Of a DNA stretch of 64,000 bases, positions 42,090 to 53,671 are shown piece by piece. The DNA is taken from assembly GCA_907163375.1 (NCBI GenBank), contig CAJQUW010014752.1:53477-117476 (forward strand), read 5' to 3'. The notes under the pieces were generated by a model that had not been told where the DNA came from, ran no database searches, and saw only the letters and a program-made list of their open reading frames with translations. Numbering within the stretch: position 1 is the first letter of the stretch; each line of letters opens with the position of its first letter. The translations under genes and the position numbers were made by a program. This DNA is from Prostheceraeus crozeri. Its lineage: Eukaryota; Platyhelminthes; Polycladida; Euryleptidae.

Positions 42090-45040
42090 CAGTGGTTCAT
42101 TTTGTCTTCTGTAACATACAGCAGATGAAAGTGCTGTTTACTCGATGTATGCAATAAAACTTGTATACCCAAATCACAGCTCTCATTTCAAAAAGGATTT
42201 CATCGAGATATGTGGCGAGTAGAAGCTGATAGACTTTAAAAGGTCAAGCCGAGCTTTACCTTTCGGACAATTTAGGTTACCATCCTTGAAGTCAACATCG
42301 TTTGAACAGTCTTTCTTTGTGACCATGTCAAAACTTTATAACAGTGGTTTCAGAATTTAACTTTCTCATAACTTTTGTTAAGAACATGACTTGCTAAATG
42401 TGATTGATGATTTTACTTGGAATCCCACGATTTCCATTATTGGGATTTTTGTATCTTTTTTCAAAATATACGCCTTTATTATTATTATTTAAGTTCAGCA
42501 CATCCAAGTTTTGCCGTGCACTCACATATTGCATGTGTTCTCAAGTGCAGACAATTCTGTAGTGAATAAAATCTCTAATCAAAGATGAACCTTTTCTGAA
42601 GCATATTTTCCGCATGAAACTTGTTCTATTCATTATATTTTGTGAACTGCGGATTGAAAGCACATTTTTCGCAACTAGAGCATTTTTCATTTCAAGATAG
42701 AATGCATTTCTTTCAAACTATGTTTCATTTTCCATGCTGTACAAGGCGATTACTAAATAAGTTGCTAAATAATAGTGAATCGTAAGTAGTGAATGTGAAG
42801 ACACCCTAAATTATTCCGTCAAATATCGAACAATGCGGGAGCTCCGTAGCCTAGGGCATTGTTCCGCTTTGAAGGCAGTAGCTCAAGCGTTGAAATGACG
42901 GTTGACGTCAGCTGGATTGCTTACAGTTCGAAGAGCAGATCAACGAGCCATCTGTTGAAGTTATTAGCTTCACAGTTATAACTATCGCGTATATTCATTA
43001 AGTTGTATAGGTGTGATGGAGCCTCATCATTGTTTGTCTTGATCAAAATAATAATTAAATCCAGACTGATGACTGTATATAAATTTGAATGTGATCCTGG
43101 AGTATTACCAACAGTCTTGGTAACAGACTGTTGGCTTTTATCAGCTTCCAGTGCGTTACTACACTACAATAAGTAGGTGAGTAAATAAGCAAGTAAGTAA
43201 GTAGGTAGCCTACAAGCGTTTATTCATTTGGAGAAAATCGAAAAATGCAGGAAAATGACATAAAATGAAAGATAATAGCAAAAAGATGCAACATTAGACC
43301 AAACCAAGCTTTTTTCCAGTGAAAGTTAGGTTAACTGAAAATTCGATTAAACGTCGACTGAAATCGATGTAACTTCGATTTCATGACAATTGTCTTATTA
43401 CCCTCAACTTACTGGGGGGCGTTTTTTGCCTCCCCCTTGGCGAATACTTTTGAATATCTATTAAACCAAATCACCAATGGCCACCAGATTTCTATTAGCT
43501 TGCTTTCTATGTATTATGCAATATTTGAAAGTATAAAAAGTTTGGCACTATACTTTTGGCGTGAGAGCTATTTCAAAATTTGAATGTTTGGAATGTTTTG
43601 GCTGATTTTGGTATACATTTATTTCTAATGTATATTGCGGCATCAATTATTGATGAAATAAGTTGAGATTACATGAAGGATTCTTCCTATTTTTACAGGG
43701 ATGTTCACAAATGCAAAATCTTTGAATTTGGAATTATCTGTTTAATATGATTTTTCATCATTTTTGTACTTTTTGGTTCTGCATCTGATCAGCAATTTGA
43801 AATTTTTCAGAATTATATTGTTTTTAGTCTCAGTGTCTCGATATAAGTCATCGCATGGGGATGCTTCTTCACCTGTAGAAACTAAATACTAAAATGTGCG
43901 ATTTTAGTGATATTTGAGATTAGTGATATTTTTTATGATTCATTATGAAAGAAAATGATAGCGCTTCTCTAGTGCCGTACTTTTAAGTCTTTTACCCTCC
44001 GAACTGAGCGTGCTATTTTCAATTACTTGCTTTATTGCTTTATTTGTTTGTTTGGTTTTCTACTGATACTATTTTACTTTTCTTTAGAGATGAATATGTT
44101 TAATCATCAGAAAAAATTTCCAAGTTTTCTTATCTTATTCTTCTGCTTTCCATGTTGCGAATTTGTTAGTCTTATTGGACCTAATACACTTCGTGTCATT
44201 TAATTTCAAGAAATTGTCGACTTCATTACATTGGTTCTGCATAGTTTGATGAATATCTGATTTTTTCAACTTATTAGACTCAACTTCTAAAACATATTTA
44301 ATTTCGCTACCGAAGCAGCAAATTTCATTTTCCAAATTATCAATTGCTTTTGGAGGAAGATGGCAGTAGTTTTTGTCAAATGGAATATAATTCCTATCCA
44401 TGCTACTATTGCTATCTTCAAGTTTGGCTCGCCAGCGGAGACTATAAACAAGAGCATCAGAATTCAAAGAAACCCTTTTCGAGTTGTTCTTATTTACATG
44501 ACATGATAAACGAAAACTAGGTCCCTTAATTAAGATTGTAAAAACTACAGTAAAAACGAAATTAAAAAGAAAGCTGAAATTACAAATATCTAAACAAAGT
44601 CAAATTATAATATTAATAACATGTCGATTTTAGAATTAATTACCTTTCATTAGCGACAACTGTGACAGGTAAATAAATAGGACAAGTAAGAAATTCAATC
44701 TATCGGAAAAATTGATTCATGGGTATCGCAAACGTACCCATGAATTTTGAAGAGATGAAGGTGACAGACAAGGAGAGCAACTGGAGGAAGAGAGTGATAA
44801 AAGAATCGTGGTGGACGAAGACACTATCTTCCTCTAATCGCACCAAGCACCGCATCAGTGATCTTTGGTTTCGGTAACTTTGACTTTCTTTCCAATTCTT
44901 GCTTTTGCTTACTATGCCTTGTTACTTAGCTCCTCCTCTGTAGTAGTATGATTTCCATTTATTTCATGTTTGCGGTTACTATTTTCTTAAGCCTGTCTTC
45001 AATTTCTATGCTGTAATTTTTTGATGCTCCAACTTGTCAA
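42090..45040. other. Mostly gene-free DNA
   Basis: No supported gene. It contains an AAGT/AGGT microsatellite near 43170-43207, a hairpin TTCATGGGTA...TACCCATGAA at about 44717-44743, and a minus-strand frame of 110 residues (44135-44467) with no recognised domain. A TAGCCTAGGG box near 42850 is A-box-like but has no correctly spaced B box. Confidence 0.4.
44135..44467 (-). other. Unassigned 110-residue open frame
   Basis: Asn/Lys/Leu-rich with an early WRAKLED segment and LENEICCFG. A loose resemblance to N-terminal regions of Penelope-like ORFs is possible, given Penelope-like remnants nearby at 45.6-46.1 kb, but I cannot support the assignment. No promoter or splice evidence. Confidence 0.15.
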
Positions 45041-45074
45041 GTGAGCTGTGCTTTGCAACTGTTGGTGAGTGACC

Positions 45075-45127
45075 AGTCTGTTGTCTGGAGTCACTTGCCT
45101 GACGATGACCGGCTGGGCCGGTTGAAA
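45075..45127 (+). ncRNA. Degenerate hammerhead-ribozyme-like motif
   Basis: Core CTGACGA (45099-45105), stem II GACCGG/CCGGTT with loop CTGGG, then GAAA (45124-45127). Stem I could form upstream (GTGAGTGAC with GTCACTTGC, nine pairs including two wobbles). A proper stem III and cleavage site are not found, so it is at best a decayed ribozyme. Hammerheads are known from Penelope-like elements, and a Penelope-like remnant lies 0.5 kb away on the opposite strand. Confidence 0.2.
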
Positions 45128-45268
45128 GGCCTTGCTAATAGAAATTCGCATTTAGCCAATACCTGGTTTTGTGGCCTCTCTCAATGGATAGTAAAATTCA
45201 CATTGGATAAGAAACACACTTTCTCAATAGCACTCATGTCTCTTTATAATGTTTTGTTACTGTGGTAG

Positions 45269-45640
45269 GAGCCCAAAACTTTTGATGGTCAGCTCAATAT
45301 CTTTATTCGCACGAGTACTTTCACAATACGACATACTGCATTCTCAAGGGCCTGACAAACAATGCCAACGACAGACACATCGTGAACAACACAGAGAGTG
45401 AACAACTATCACAGAAACAGTACACAAAAACTAAAAATTGCTAGACGACCTATCTATCTACTGCTAAAACCATACAAGTAGCGTGATGAATAAGACAAAT
45501 AAAGTCAAGGAAAAGAAAAATCACAGCACCATGTTAACATAGAATAGATCAAAGCAAAGAGGACCAAGAATCACTCAGACTTAAATTCACTTTGTTGACA
45601 GAGTTACATCTTTTAGTCCAAAAAGTTTCCTTAATAAGTC
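45269..45640. other. Gene-free DNA
   Basis: No supported feature. It may include decayed 3' sequence of the adjacent Penelope-like remnant. Confidence 0.3.
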
Positions 45641-45649
45641 TCCAAATCA

Positions 45650-46060
45650 ACTCATGGCTCAGGATTCATGGCTCATGGCTCATTGTCAAAATCAATGGCA
45701 TGACCACTGGTTGCGAAATGCATCGCCACTTCCGATCTGTCGACATCTAAAGACTTCAATCGCGAATGTGCTCCTTTCTGGCTCACTACGCCCGGACTCA
45801 CCAACGTAGTTCCAGTTACAATTAGGTTCACCGCAGCTGATGTTATAAACCACGCCGAAAGGGATGGACGAAGGGCGTTTACTTCCACCAATGGCCGAAG
45901 ATAGAGTAGAGGGTGGCTTCATAGACACTTTTGCATTCACCTCTATGAAAATCCTTCATACCCTATCAGAAACAGGTAGCGACGAACGCAAAACCGGTTC
46001 ACTTTTTATACCTCTTCCACTTTTCCACCATCGGATACATTCGGACTTAGGCTATTGTGG
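45650..46060 (-). pseudogene. Penelope-like element remnant with GIY-YIG endonuclease
   Basis: Two overlapping minus-strand frames share the pieces. The frame 45692-45940 has MKPPSTLSS followed by GVVYNISC...NWNYVGESGR, the GIY-YIG start with its CxxC-like insert. The frame 45673-45891 has HSRLKSLDVDRSEVAMHFAT and SGHAIDFDN, the usual continuation (RSxVAxH...GHxIDF). At least one frameshift separates them. The reverse transcriptase is not preserved upstream beyond traces to about 46060. Confidence 0.75.
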
Positions 46061-46313
46061 CCACTGTGAGACCAGAAAATAAATGGTACCTTTCCCTTTC
46101 CAGATCATCTGGAAACTGTAACGTGCAAACTGCATGTGTAAGCTGGCAGAAGACGACAAAAACTTGCGAATCAGTGGAAATAGATAAAGAACACCTATCT
46201 TCTAAATTTGTAAGTCAAATATGTATGCATAGCGGGCTCTATTCCTTACTTGAACGAGCATTTAGCTAAATTTTGGTACTATAATTTCTAGGTGTCAAGT
46301 CAGAATCAAAGCT

Positions 46314-46401
46314 CAGGGTGTGGGGATTCTGTGGGAATGCCCACAGGCTTTTCTGTGGGCATGGGGTGAGGATTCAAATATGAATCCCCACGGCAACCCT
46401 G
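46314..46401. mobile_element. 88-bp hAT-like MITE
   Basis: Ends CAGGGT...GTGGGGATTC and GAATCCCCAC...ACCCTG are inverted, with internal GTGGGNATGCCCAC palindromes. The CAGGG start is typical of hAT elements. No clear 8-bp target duplication remains. Confidence 0.55.
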
Positions 46402-47481
46402 ATAATATTTACCCCGAGGAAGTATAACGCATGAAGATATGCAGTGCTGCCGTTTTAATCAACAAGCTCGTTTGCTCGTTTGCTCGTTTGGAGAAAAGCA
46501 AATAACCTCACAATGACATTTCTATAGCAATTCATTATCGACCTTCTTTGAGGAAGCATCTTCAATAAAACAATTAAGCCACAATCCTCTTCACATCTGT
46601 CAGCGAAAAATCATGATTTAACCGATCCTTTTGATCTATCATGAGTATGATGTGATCTATGGATTTATGAAGACATTCTTCCGACTGAGGTACTTAAATA
46701 TGATGATCAAAGTTTGAATATGGATTAACAATGAGCTTTCATCAACTAAAATGACAAATAGCATTGCACTTTTTCATTGAAATAGATGAGTAGGAGTAGA
46801 TGCAATAACGCAGCCATGTCAATGAGAATGGGAAATGTCAAATGAGATTTAGCAAAAAAAATCAAACGTTGCAAATTTATCATGTGATCTCCATGTGCGA
46901 AATGTGTGAAATATTTCCTTAGTTGCTCCTTCGATAGAGTGTATATTGATTTTTCAAGCCACTTTTTGCCGAAAGTCGCTTTTCGACAGTCACAATTCGT
47001 TACTCATTACTCGTCGCTGTATTTCATAAATTTTGGATTTTGTGACCACCAAACTAAGCTCAGCAAATGAGCAATGCACCTGATGTTAGCACATTTGATT
47101 GGTTACACAGACCAAGGCTCTGCACTATCTTTGTGAAATAGCAGAAGAACGTTATCGTGAGATAAAGTGTTGTCTCCGACTACTGCGGCTGTGGTCATCA
47201 TCTCAACAAATTTTCAAATTTTAGTCGAGTAATGTGAGCGTTTTACTTGTAGGTTCAATATGGAATACACTTCCCAGTTGCATGTGATAAGGAATCTTAT
47301 CTGATATTCATGTCATAAAAATGGTATTTTATATTCATGTGATATAAACCGTGTTCATGAAACAGTCTTCAAATGCATTCAGAACAAGGTGTCACTTCTG
47401 ACATTGCTAAGATTGATTTTTTATTAGGATTAATGATGGATGTTATGACAGTTGGCAAATTTGAAATAACGAAGAGCGTCA
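46402..47481. other. Gene-free DNA
   Basis: A three-copy GCTCGTTT microsatellite lies near 46467-46488. Nothing else recognised. Confidence 0.4.
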
Positions 47482-47814
47482 TTGTTCAGAAATTTCCTAA
47501 TCCTTAACTTAATTATAATTGAAGCTGGTTATAATTCTTTCAGCGAATTAGCATTGTCGAAAGACGTGATTAGCAAGGATTTTGAAGAAGCAGGAACGCC
47601 AGACCTCATGAGTGAAGCTTTCTTTTCATGTCAAAGTCGTGGAAGGAGACCTAAAACTTGCCAACAAAGTACCGTAACGGCAATGAGTTTTATAGGAATC
47701 CGTATATTTAGTCCAAACTGCGGCCACATGTGGGGCTGTCTCAATGGAGAACATTGCAGTAGACAATATCATCCCTTTATGTGTTCTGATGATATTTTAA
47801 TGAGAATCCACTGA
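47482..47814 (+). other. Unassigned open frame with an exon-like core
   Basis: 110 residues. The stretch from about 47543 follows an ATTCTTTCAG acceptor-like site and reads ELALSKDVISKDFEEAGTPD with SCQSRGRRPKTCQQ. A possible donor AAAG|TACCG does not match consensus. Codon use looks more coding-like than surrounding DNA, but no family is recognised. Confidence 0.2.
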
Positions 47815-49110
47815 ACTTGCTTCACCCATCAATTTTCTTCCAAGAAGAGATCTTATCTAATTGAAGAATTTTGTGATTTAAAGAACAAATAGTCGCTTTT
47901 AACACTTGAACCTCTGACAGTGAATTCAAATGATTTAATTGTTGAGAACTAATTCCCCTGCTGCATTATTAATTACTGGGGGTAGCATTCAAAAACTGTC
48001 TAAAAATGATTAATTTTCCAAGCTAGCCGTTAGCACGAATACATGTTGGACTGTTCAAAATTATTTATGGCAATGCAGAGTTACTATCATTCTTTGGTTA
48101 TAATTTTTCTCTATCTCTATATTTCAAAATTCGCATTTCTGTGCATTGAACCGAGGACGGTGCAAACAGATGAACTGGTGCACCAGTGCACCGCACACAG
48201 GCATATTTCGCATCCAGCATTATTTCATTTGGGACATTGCTTTTGATGGTTGTTTTGTCTAAATGTACAAAGAGTTATGGAGCCTAAGTTGTCATTAATC
48301 AATAAGAAATTGTAATGAAATAACAATTTTCTATCAATTAGTAATAAATTCTAAAACAATTGCAGTATTCCAGACATACTGTACAGAATTCCAGTATACC
48401 AGATTAAAGTGATTTGATATTGCATTAACTTCTAAAATACGCATGTACATGTTTGAACGATTATTATCAAAAAATGGCATGCTTCCTGATATTCATTCAA
48501 GACGCCCCACATTGTCAGAGTGGATACAAGACAGCAGCATGATATCATGCAATCATGTTGTTTTGAGACTAAGCGTGCGTCAATGGGGGAATGTTTATTG
48601 AAAAGAAAACAAATCGCTTTGATCAGTTGACATCAATGGTTTGCAGAGTTAAGCTATTATTTCGAAAGATGAATGCGAATAACCTTTATAATTAAGTATT
48701 TTTAAAACATGGAAGTTATTCCCATTGCTGGGATAGAAATCACAGGATATGCTCAAAAGACACGATTTCCATCAAGATGACTCTTGGGACAAAGATTCAA
48801 TCCGTCATCTGCGTAGATAAATGACAATTCTGATAATGAGTCTGACATTTAGGGTCCTTGGAGTGCAATTGTTTAATCTTTTTACTCACTCAGCCATGTG
48901 ACTGTGCCATCATTTTCATGTTGCTTTAGAACTATCTAAAACATTGACATGTTTTTACAAATTGTGAAAATCCTTTAAACTTAAAATCATTGTTCAGTAT
49001 ACTCTTGAATCAAGAAAGTACCAAAAACGCTCCCCAAAGCCTGCTTGCATCATTGATTTTGCGAAGTTGATGAAATTCTTAAATAGTCAGCCATTGGGGT
49101 GCTTCCGAGA
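47815..49110. other. Gene-free AT-rich DNA
   Basis: A 67-residue frame at 48043-48246 has no signature. Nothing called. Confidence 0.4.
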
Positions 49111-49353
49111 AAATTCAATCACTGAATTTTTCAAGTAGAAGTCCCTATGTTGAATTGTTTTTCTTCAATATCAGACCAATTTTCTTCCGTCATATTGCTT
49201 TTCATATTTTTCAAGTAATGTAAACTATTACGTGAAAACATAAGTTAACACGTGTTTTTGCTTGAACTTGACGATTGAAGAAAGTTGGTCTGATATTTCA
49301 AAAAATACAATTCAGCATAGAGTCCATTATTTGAAAAATACAGAATTTGAATT
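49111..49353. repeat. Foldback element, about 243 bp
   Basis: Arms of roughly 85-90 bp (49111-49200 and about 49265-49353) are complementary at about 80 percent, sharing AATATCAGACCAA, ATTTTTCAA and TGTTGAATTGT-type blocks. The loop is about 60 bp. MITE or foldback element; no coding capacity. Confidence 0.65.
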
Positions 49354-49356
49354 GCC

Positions 49357-51880
49357 TTCTAGAATGCTCTGAATATCGATTCTCAAAAGAAATATGGGAA
49401 TTTAAAATTTAGGCTAACAAATTGGGATAATACTTGCTTGCTTTTCTTAATTGTGATCTGACATTTTTTGATAAGATCTGCTATTTGCTTCTTCTCTTAT
49501 ACGCTTCTTCTCTCTTATACGCTGATGAAATGTTTGCTGTGAATCATATTGAATTAATCAACACTAATTGAATGAAGACTGTATTAATGCACTTGTGTTT
49601 TACACATCCTAGTCCAAGCTTAGTGACTTGTTTTGTTTGCAGAGTGTCGCTAAATTTGTTGTCAGATGAAGAAGACACTATTGATTCATTCACTTTAAAG
49701 AAACAAATCAACATCATCTCATATTTTATCCTATTTTAAACACGATTATATTAATAAAATTATTGGAAAATAGAGTCAAATCGAATCTCGAATTGAATCA
49801 CAAAACACTTCCATAGATCTATCTCTTCTAACTTAGTTTTGATAAACGACTTACTTGGCTAACTATTCTTTCAGCTAGGTCCATGAAACAGGTACCATGC
49901 AATTTGCATGGTTATTGAGAGGTCAAGTGACACATTAAAGAGCATGAGTACTGTCAGAAGATCATATGGCATGCTGATTTATGAAACAATATTTCCTTAT
50001 TCTGCATGAGTTCTGCTTTCTCCCGTCAGGACCTACACTTGTCAGGGTTCCTATTTTAGGAGATGCATTATAATCAATTGTTTTCTTCAAACCACGTGTA
50101 GAAGGCCAGAGCCACTGGCTAAAGGCATTCTGAAAAGGTCGTCTCTGTAAGACAAACGCTAACTGGTCCGCTAGTGCAATTTTCAATCCTATTTCAAATC
50201 AGCAGTTGTAGGTCTACATCAGCAGCCGGACTCGGAGTCAGCTTCTGCAAAAAAAGCGACGAATCCGCAACCTTCATCTGAACAACATATAAGATGCAAG
50301 CTAGCAATACAGCTGCTTCAAATAACTCTTCTTTAGCCCGACACCATCAACCACGTTCAATTCGACCTCGCAAGCTTATTTTGATGTCACTTTCAAAAGG
50401 TATGACGAACGGTAAGAAGAGGTTATGAATCACACGAAACAATTGAAGCATGAACCGATTCGAATTTTTCTCAAATCACAAGTTCGAAGCGAATCGAATC
50501 CAGAATCAGCAACCGGTTCGCGAATCGATCAGGTCCCTTACGATAAGTAATAGTATATCAAATGCTAAATTTTCGTTGTCAGTTCCTTTAATAGAGTTTC
50601 ATGAAAAATCATGAATAGCCTTCCATCTACCACTCTTTAGTTAGCGTGTATTTGCCTATCGATGTCCCTACAACGAAACCGGTCCGTGTTGTTGTAAGTT
50701 CACTTTTGAAAGGAGAGTGTTATTAGAGTTGAATCAGTCAGTCTCAACTTTCCAAAAATAAGCTGTTTGAAATACGTATCCTGCATTCATTGGACTACAA
50801 TCAAGTCATTTGACATAATTAAGCAAAAAAAATCGCATGTTGCAAAACGTCGATGAATTTCAATGCAATTGAAAGTACTAGTACATTTATTCAGTGAAAA
50901 ACTGTTTGTGTGAATGAGCAGTGCAGGGACTAGAAAGTTGTTGAAAATGAAAAATGCTTCTGATATTTCGAAAGTGTATGCGTTGGCTTAAAGTTAACAT
51001 AATCAGAAATTAATAAGCTAAATAAATGGCGGTAGATGTAATCGAATGCACTTCTTTCATGATATCTGTATACATGAAATGCAAAGCAAGATACTTCTGC
51101 AGACACAAATCAATTTATAATTATGATCTCGCAAACGTTTTACCCGTAGGCTTTCTCAATGTGAAGTGGCGCAGTTCACGTCGTGACCATAAAGAAATTA
51201 ATCAACAATGGATCAATAATACAATGCACTTTAAAATGTGATTGAACAAGTCAGTCATGCAAAAGAGATGTGGAATGTACACATTAAAAGGAGATAAAAA
51301 CGGTACGAATTAGAACATGCAAGGTAAAATCAGCATACTGTGGACACACATATAATATTGTGTACAAAAAAAGGAAAATGCATACACAAAAAAGGCAAGA
51401 AAAAGAAAAAAGGATGGAGAAAGTTAAAACTTCAAGATTTTACTTCTGCCGTTATAAACATTCATAAAAATTGGTGTGGTTACTTTGCTTATATAATAAG
51501 CTTCAATGATCAAACCTTTTTCAAAATTGCATAGACCACTGTGCAACAGAAGCCATTGAAATAAAATATTCTCATTCTGAAGTTTGTGAGATCACAATAA
51601 TAAATTGATTTGTGTCCGCAGCAGTATCTTGGTTTGTATTTCATATGGATTCCAGACACGTGGAATCCGGATTCTGTCACCTGTAGGCCTACTTTTCAAT
51701 GACTGCTTGTTCGAAAATTCAATAAATTCAATTTTTCGAAATTAAAACCATTTCCAAGATACTCGTAAAATAGTTGAAGATTATATCTTCTTGCTTCGCA
51801 TTGTTCACTATGTTATGCATATTGTCTGCAAATCAATATTTGACATTAAATTAGATCAATACTCTGCAAACTGTACGTGC
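49357..51880. other. Gene-free AT-rich DNA
   Basis: Several frames of 60-75 residues, none with a recognised domain. A Lys-rich frame at 51340 reflects an A-rich tract. No RNA gene seen. Confidence 0.4.
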
Positions 51881-51884
51881 GTAA

Positions 51885-52460
51885 TGCTTTTGCGCCACAT
51901 TTCTGATTATGTAACTGAGAAATAATGCTTCTGCGCCAAAATAATCACGCATTTGTGCCACAGCAAGTCATGAATTTGCGCCACTTTACAGGCCTAATTC
52001 AAAATTTTCATGGAAAAGTGAGTTTTCGTGGATTTGTCTCCCATGGGTTTTTCAGTTAGAATGAAGCTGAGATTTAAGTATTTTTGTTTCTTGAATGTTT
52101 TCCAACTTTTGTTCATATTAGATTTCATCTTTATTTTATTCAAATACTGCATGAAAGCCTTCAACACGATTTTAAATGAAGACATAATATGTCTTATTAT
52201 CCTTATATTCTCATGAATTTAAATGATATTAACATGAATTTCTCTTTTTCTAAATTGATATATCATGTCAATCTGCCAATTATCGACACAATACCTGTCA
52301 TCGTCTCATTCATCGGGCATCGTTATCATCTGCAGCTGTCATTAGTCGATTAGACATTGACATAACAAATGACCATTCTTATGAATATCAAGCGAAGAGA
52401 AATTTGGCGCAAATGCGTTGTCGGTTTGGCGAAAAAGCATTGCCAAGTGGCGCAAAAGCA
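51885..52460. mobile_element. MITE with clustered GCGCCA subterminal motifs, about 576 bp
   Basis: Ends TGCTTTTGCGCCAC (51885) and GTGGCGCAAAAGCA (to 52460) are perfect inverted copies of 14 bp. Next to the left end the motif recurs as GCTTCTGCGCCA, GCATTTGTGCCAC and GAATTTGCGCCAC. Next to the right end it appears in inverse as TTGGCGCAAATGC and TTTGGCGAAAAAGCA. The internal part is AT-rich and non-coding. Target duplication unclear; superfamily not assigned. Confidence 0.65.
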
Positions 52461-52764
52461 AAAGTCCCAACTATGCACCGCTAACAAACAGCTGAAAGAA
52501 TCGTTGAACATCACAAAAAATATCCGTTAATAAGAATGATGACGTCACAATTTGATGATTGACTGAAAGCCTTCAATATCAGATAAATAGCGTCTGCTTT
52601 TACAGTCAAAATTCTGTTCAGAAGTCAAAAGTCAAAAAAACAGGAGCATTTACGATCAAATAATATGCACAAAACGCAGCATGATGACAGAAAACATCGT
52701 GCGGTCGGTGCTGTTCAAAAAACATTCTCTGAACAGGAAGGAGAAGAGGATTGTCTAAAACAAA

Positions 52765-53010
52765 TTATTGGCTAGTGTTTTCTTTAGACATCGTTCGTAA
52801 ATCGCTTGCTTTTTTGAGAAACTTCGCGATGGATTTTGTCACATTTGCAGTCAAAATGTTTATCAATTTATTGAATTCTGTTGCATTGTTACGATTGCAT
52901 AACAAAGGCGCTGTTTCTTGTCGTAAATTTTGATATAATAAACATTCTATCAGAGGATGATACAGAGTCTTCACTTTTGGATTGTCACATAGCTCACATA
53001 AACGATCCAT
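52765..53010 (-). pseudogene. LINE C-terminal (zinc-knuckle) fragment
   Basis: 81 residues beginning RLCELCDN...KTLYHPLIECLLYQNLR, matching the CxxC...H(F/P)...C..Y...R pattern found downstream of the reverse transcriptase in many LINE ORF2 proteins. The rest of the LINE is not recognisable on either side. Confidence 0.5.
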
Positions 53011-53307
53011 GATAATATCATAATCGATTTCCGTAATTGCCAGCTACGAAATCTGCCACGAAATTTTAGTAATATATTGATGCCATTGTATTCAATATGA
53101 AAATTCAGATATGATTTCATAGTACTCAAAACCGCATAATTCTTGATAATTCAGGCCAGAATAACTCTTTTTTGCTGCAGATATCTATTTTTCTCTGATG
53201 TAATGAGTCACTCAATATTTTTGCAATTCTCAAATATTCTCTTTAATCAGCCGTTAACTGTTCGTCCCATAGATATGGTACTTTGAGTTTTGTAAGTAAC
53301 TGACTAC

Positions 53308-53427
53308 GAATTTGTGGAATCTAAGCCCAGATTCGGGATCAGGAGACTGAAATTGATAAAGTAGAAGTTGCTTCGAATAGAATCTCGTTGTAATAAGCAG
53401 TGTATCGGCCGCCATCTTCACACACGT
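53308..53427. repeat. Dispersed repeat family R1, copy 2
   Basis: Matches 23604-23722 in the same orientation (GAATTTGTGGAATCT, CAGGAGACTGAAATT, CGAATAGAATCTCG, TTCACACAC). Confidence 0.65.
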
Positions 53428-53578
53428 CATTTATTCAACATTTTATGATAAACACATGCATACCTACATAGAATTTGAATACATATACATTTATAAAATA
53501 TATGCATACTCATAAATTTCTAAGTATCATAAAAAACCCGAATGTATTGCAATCAATCTGAACTCGAAATAAATTCGT

Positions 53579-53671
53579 AGATGCGACACGAACCCGGGTC
53601 AGGTCAGGTCGGGTCGGTTTCGGGTTCAGATCGGATCGGGTCAGTCGCGTCGGGTTCGTGCATCTCTAGTG
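53579..53671. mobile_element. Short hAT-like palindromic element with GGGTC repeats
   Basis: Left end AGATGCGACACGAACCCG and right end CGGGTTCGTGCATCTCTAG are inverted copies apart from a 3-base insertion. Between them GGGTC/GGTCA units repeat. The outward reading TAGAGATGCACGAACCCG resembles hAT (Ac-like) termini. Confidence 0.5.

Noticed and set aside
42841-42960. Possible tRNA-derived SINE head (TAGCCTAGGG)
   Set aside because: The only B-box-like sequence is about 80 bp away, too far, and is a poor match.
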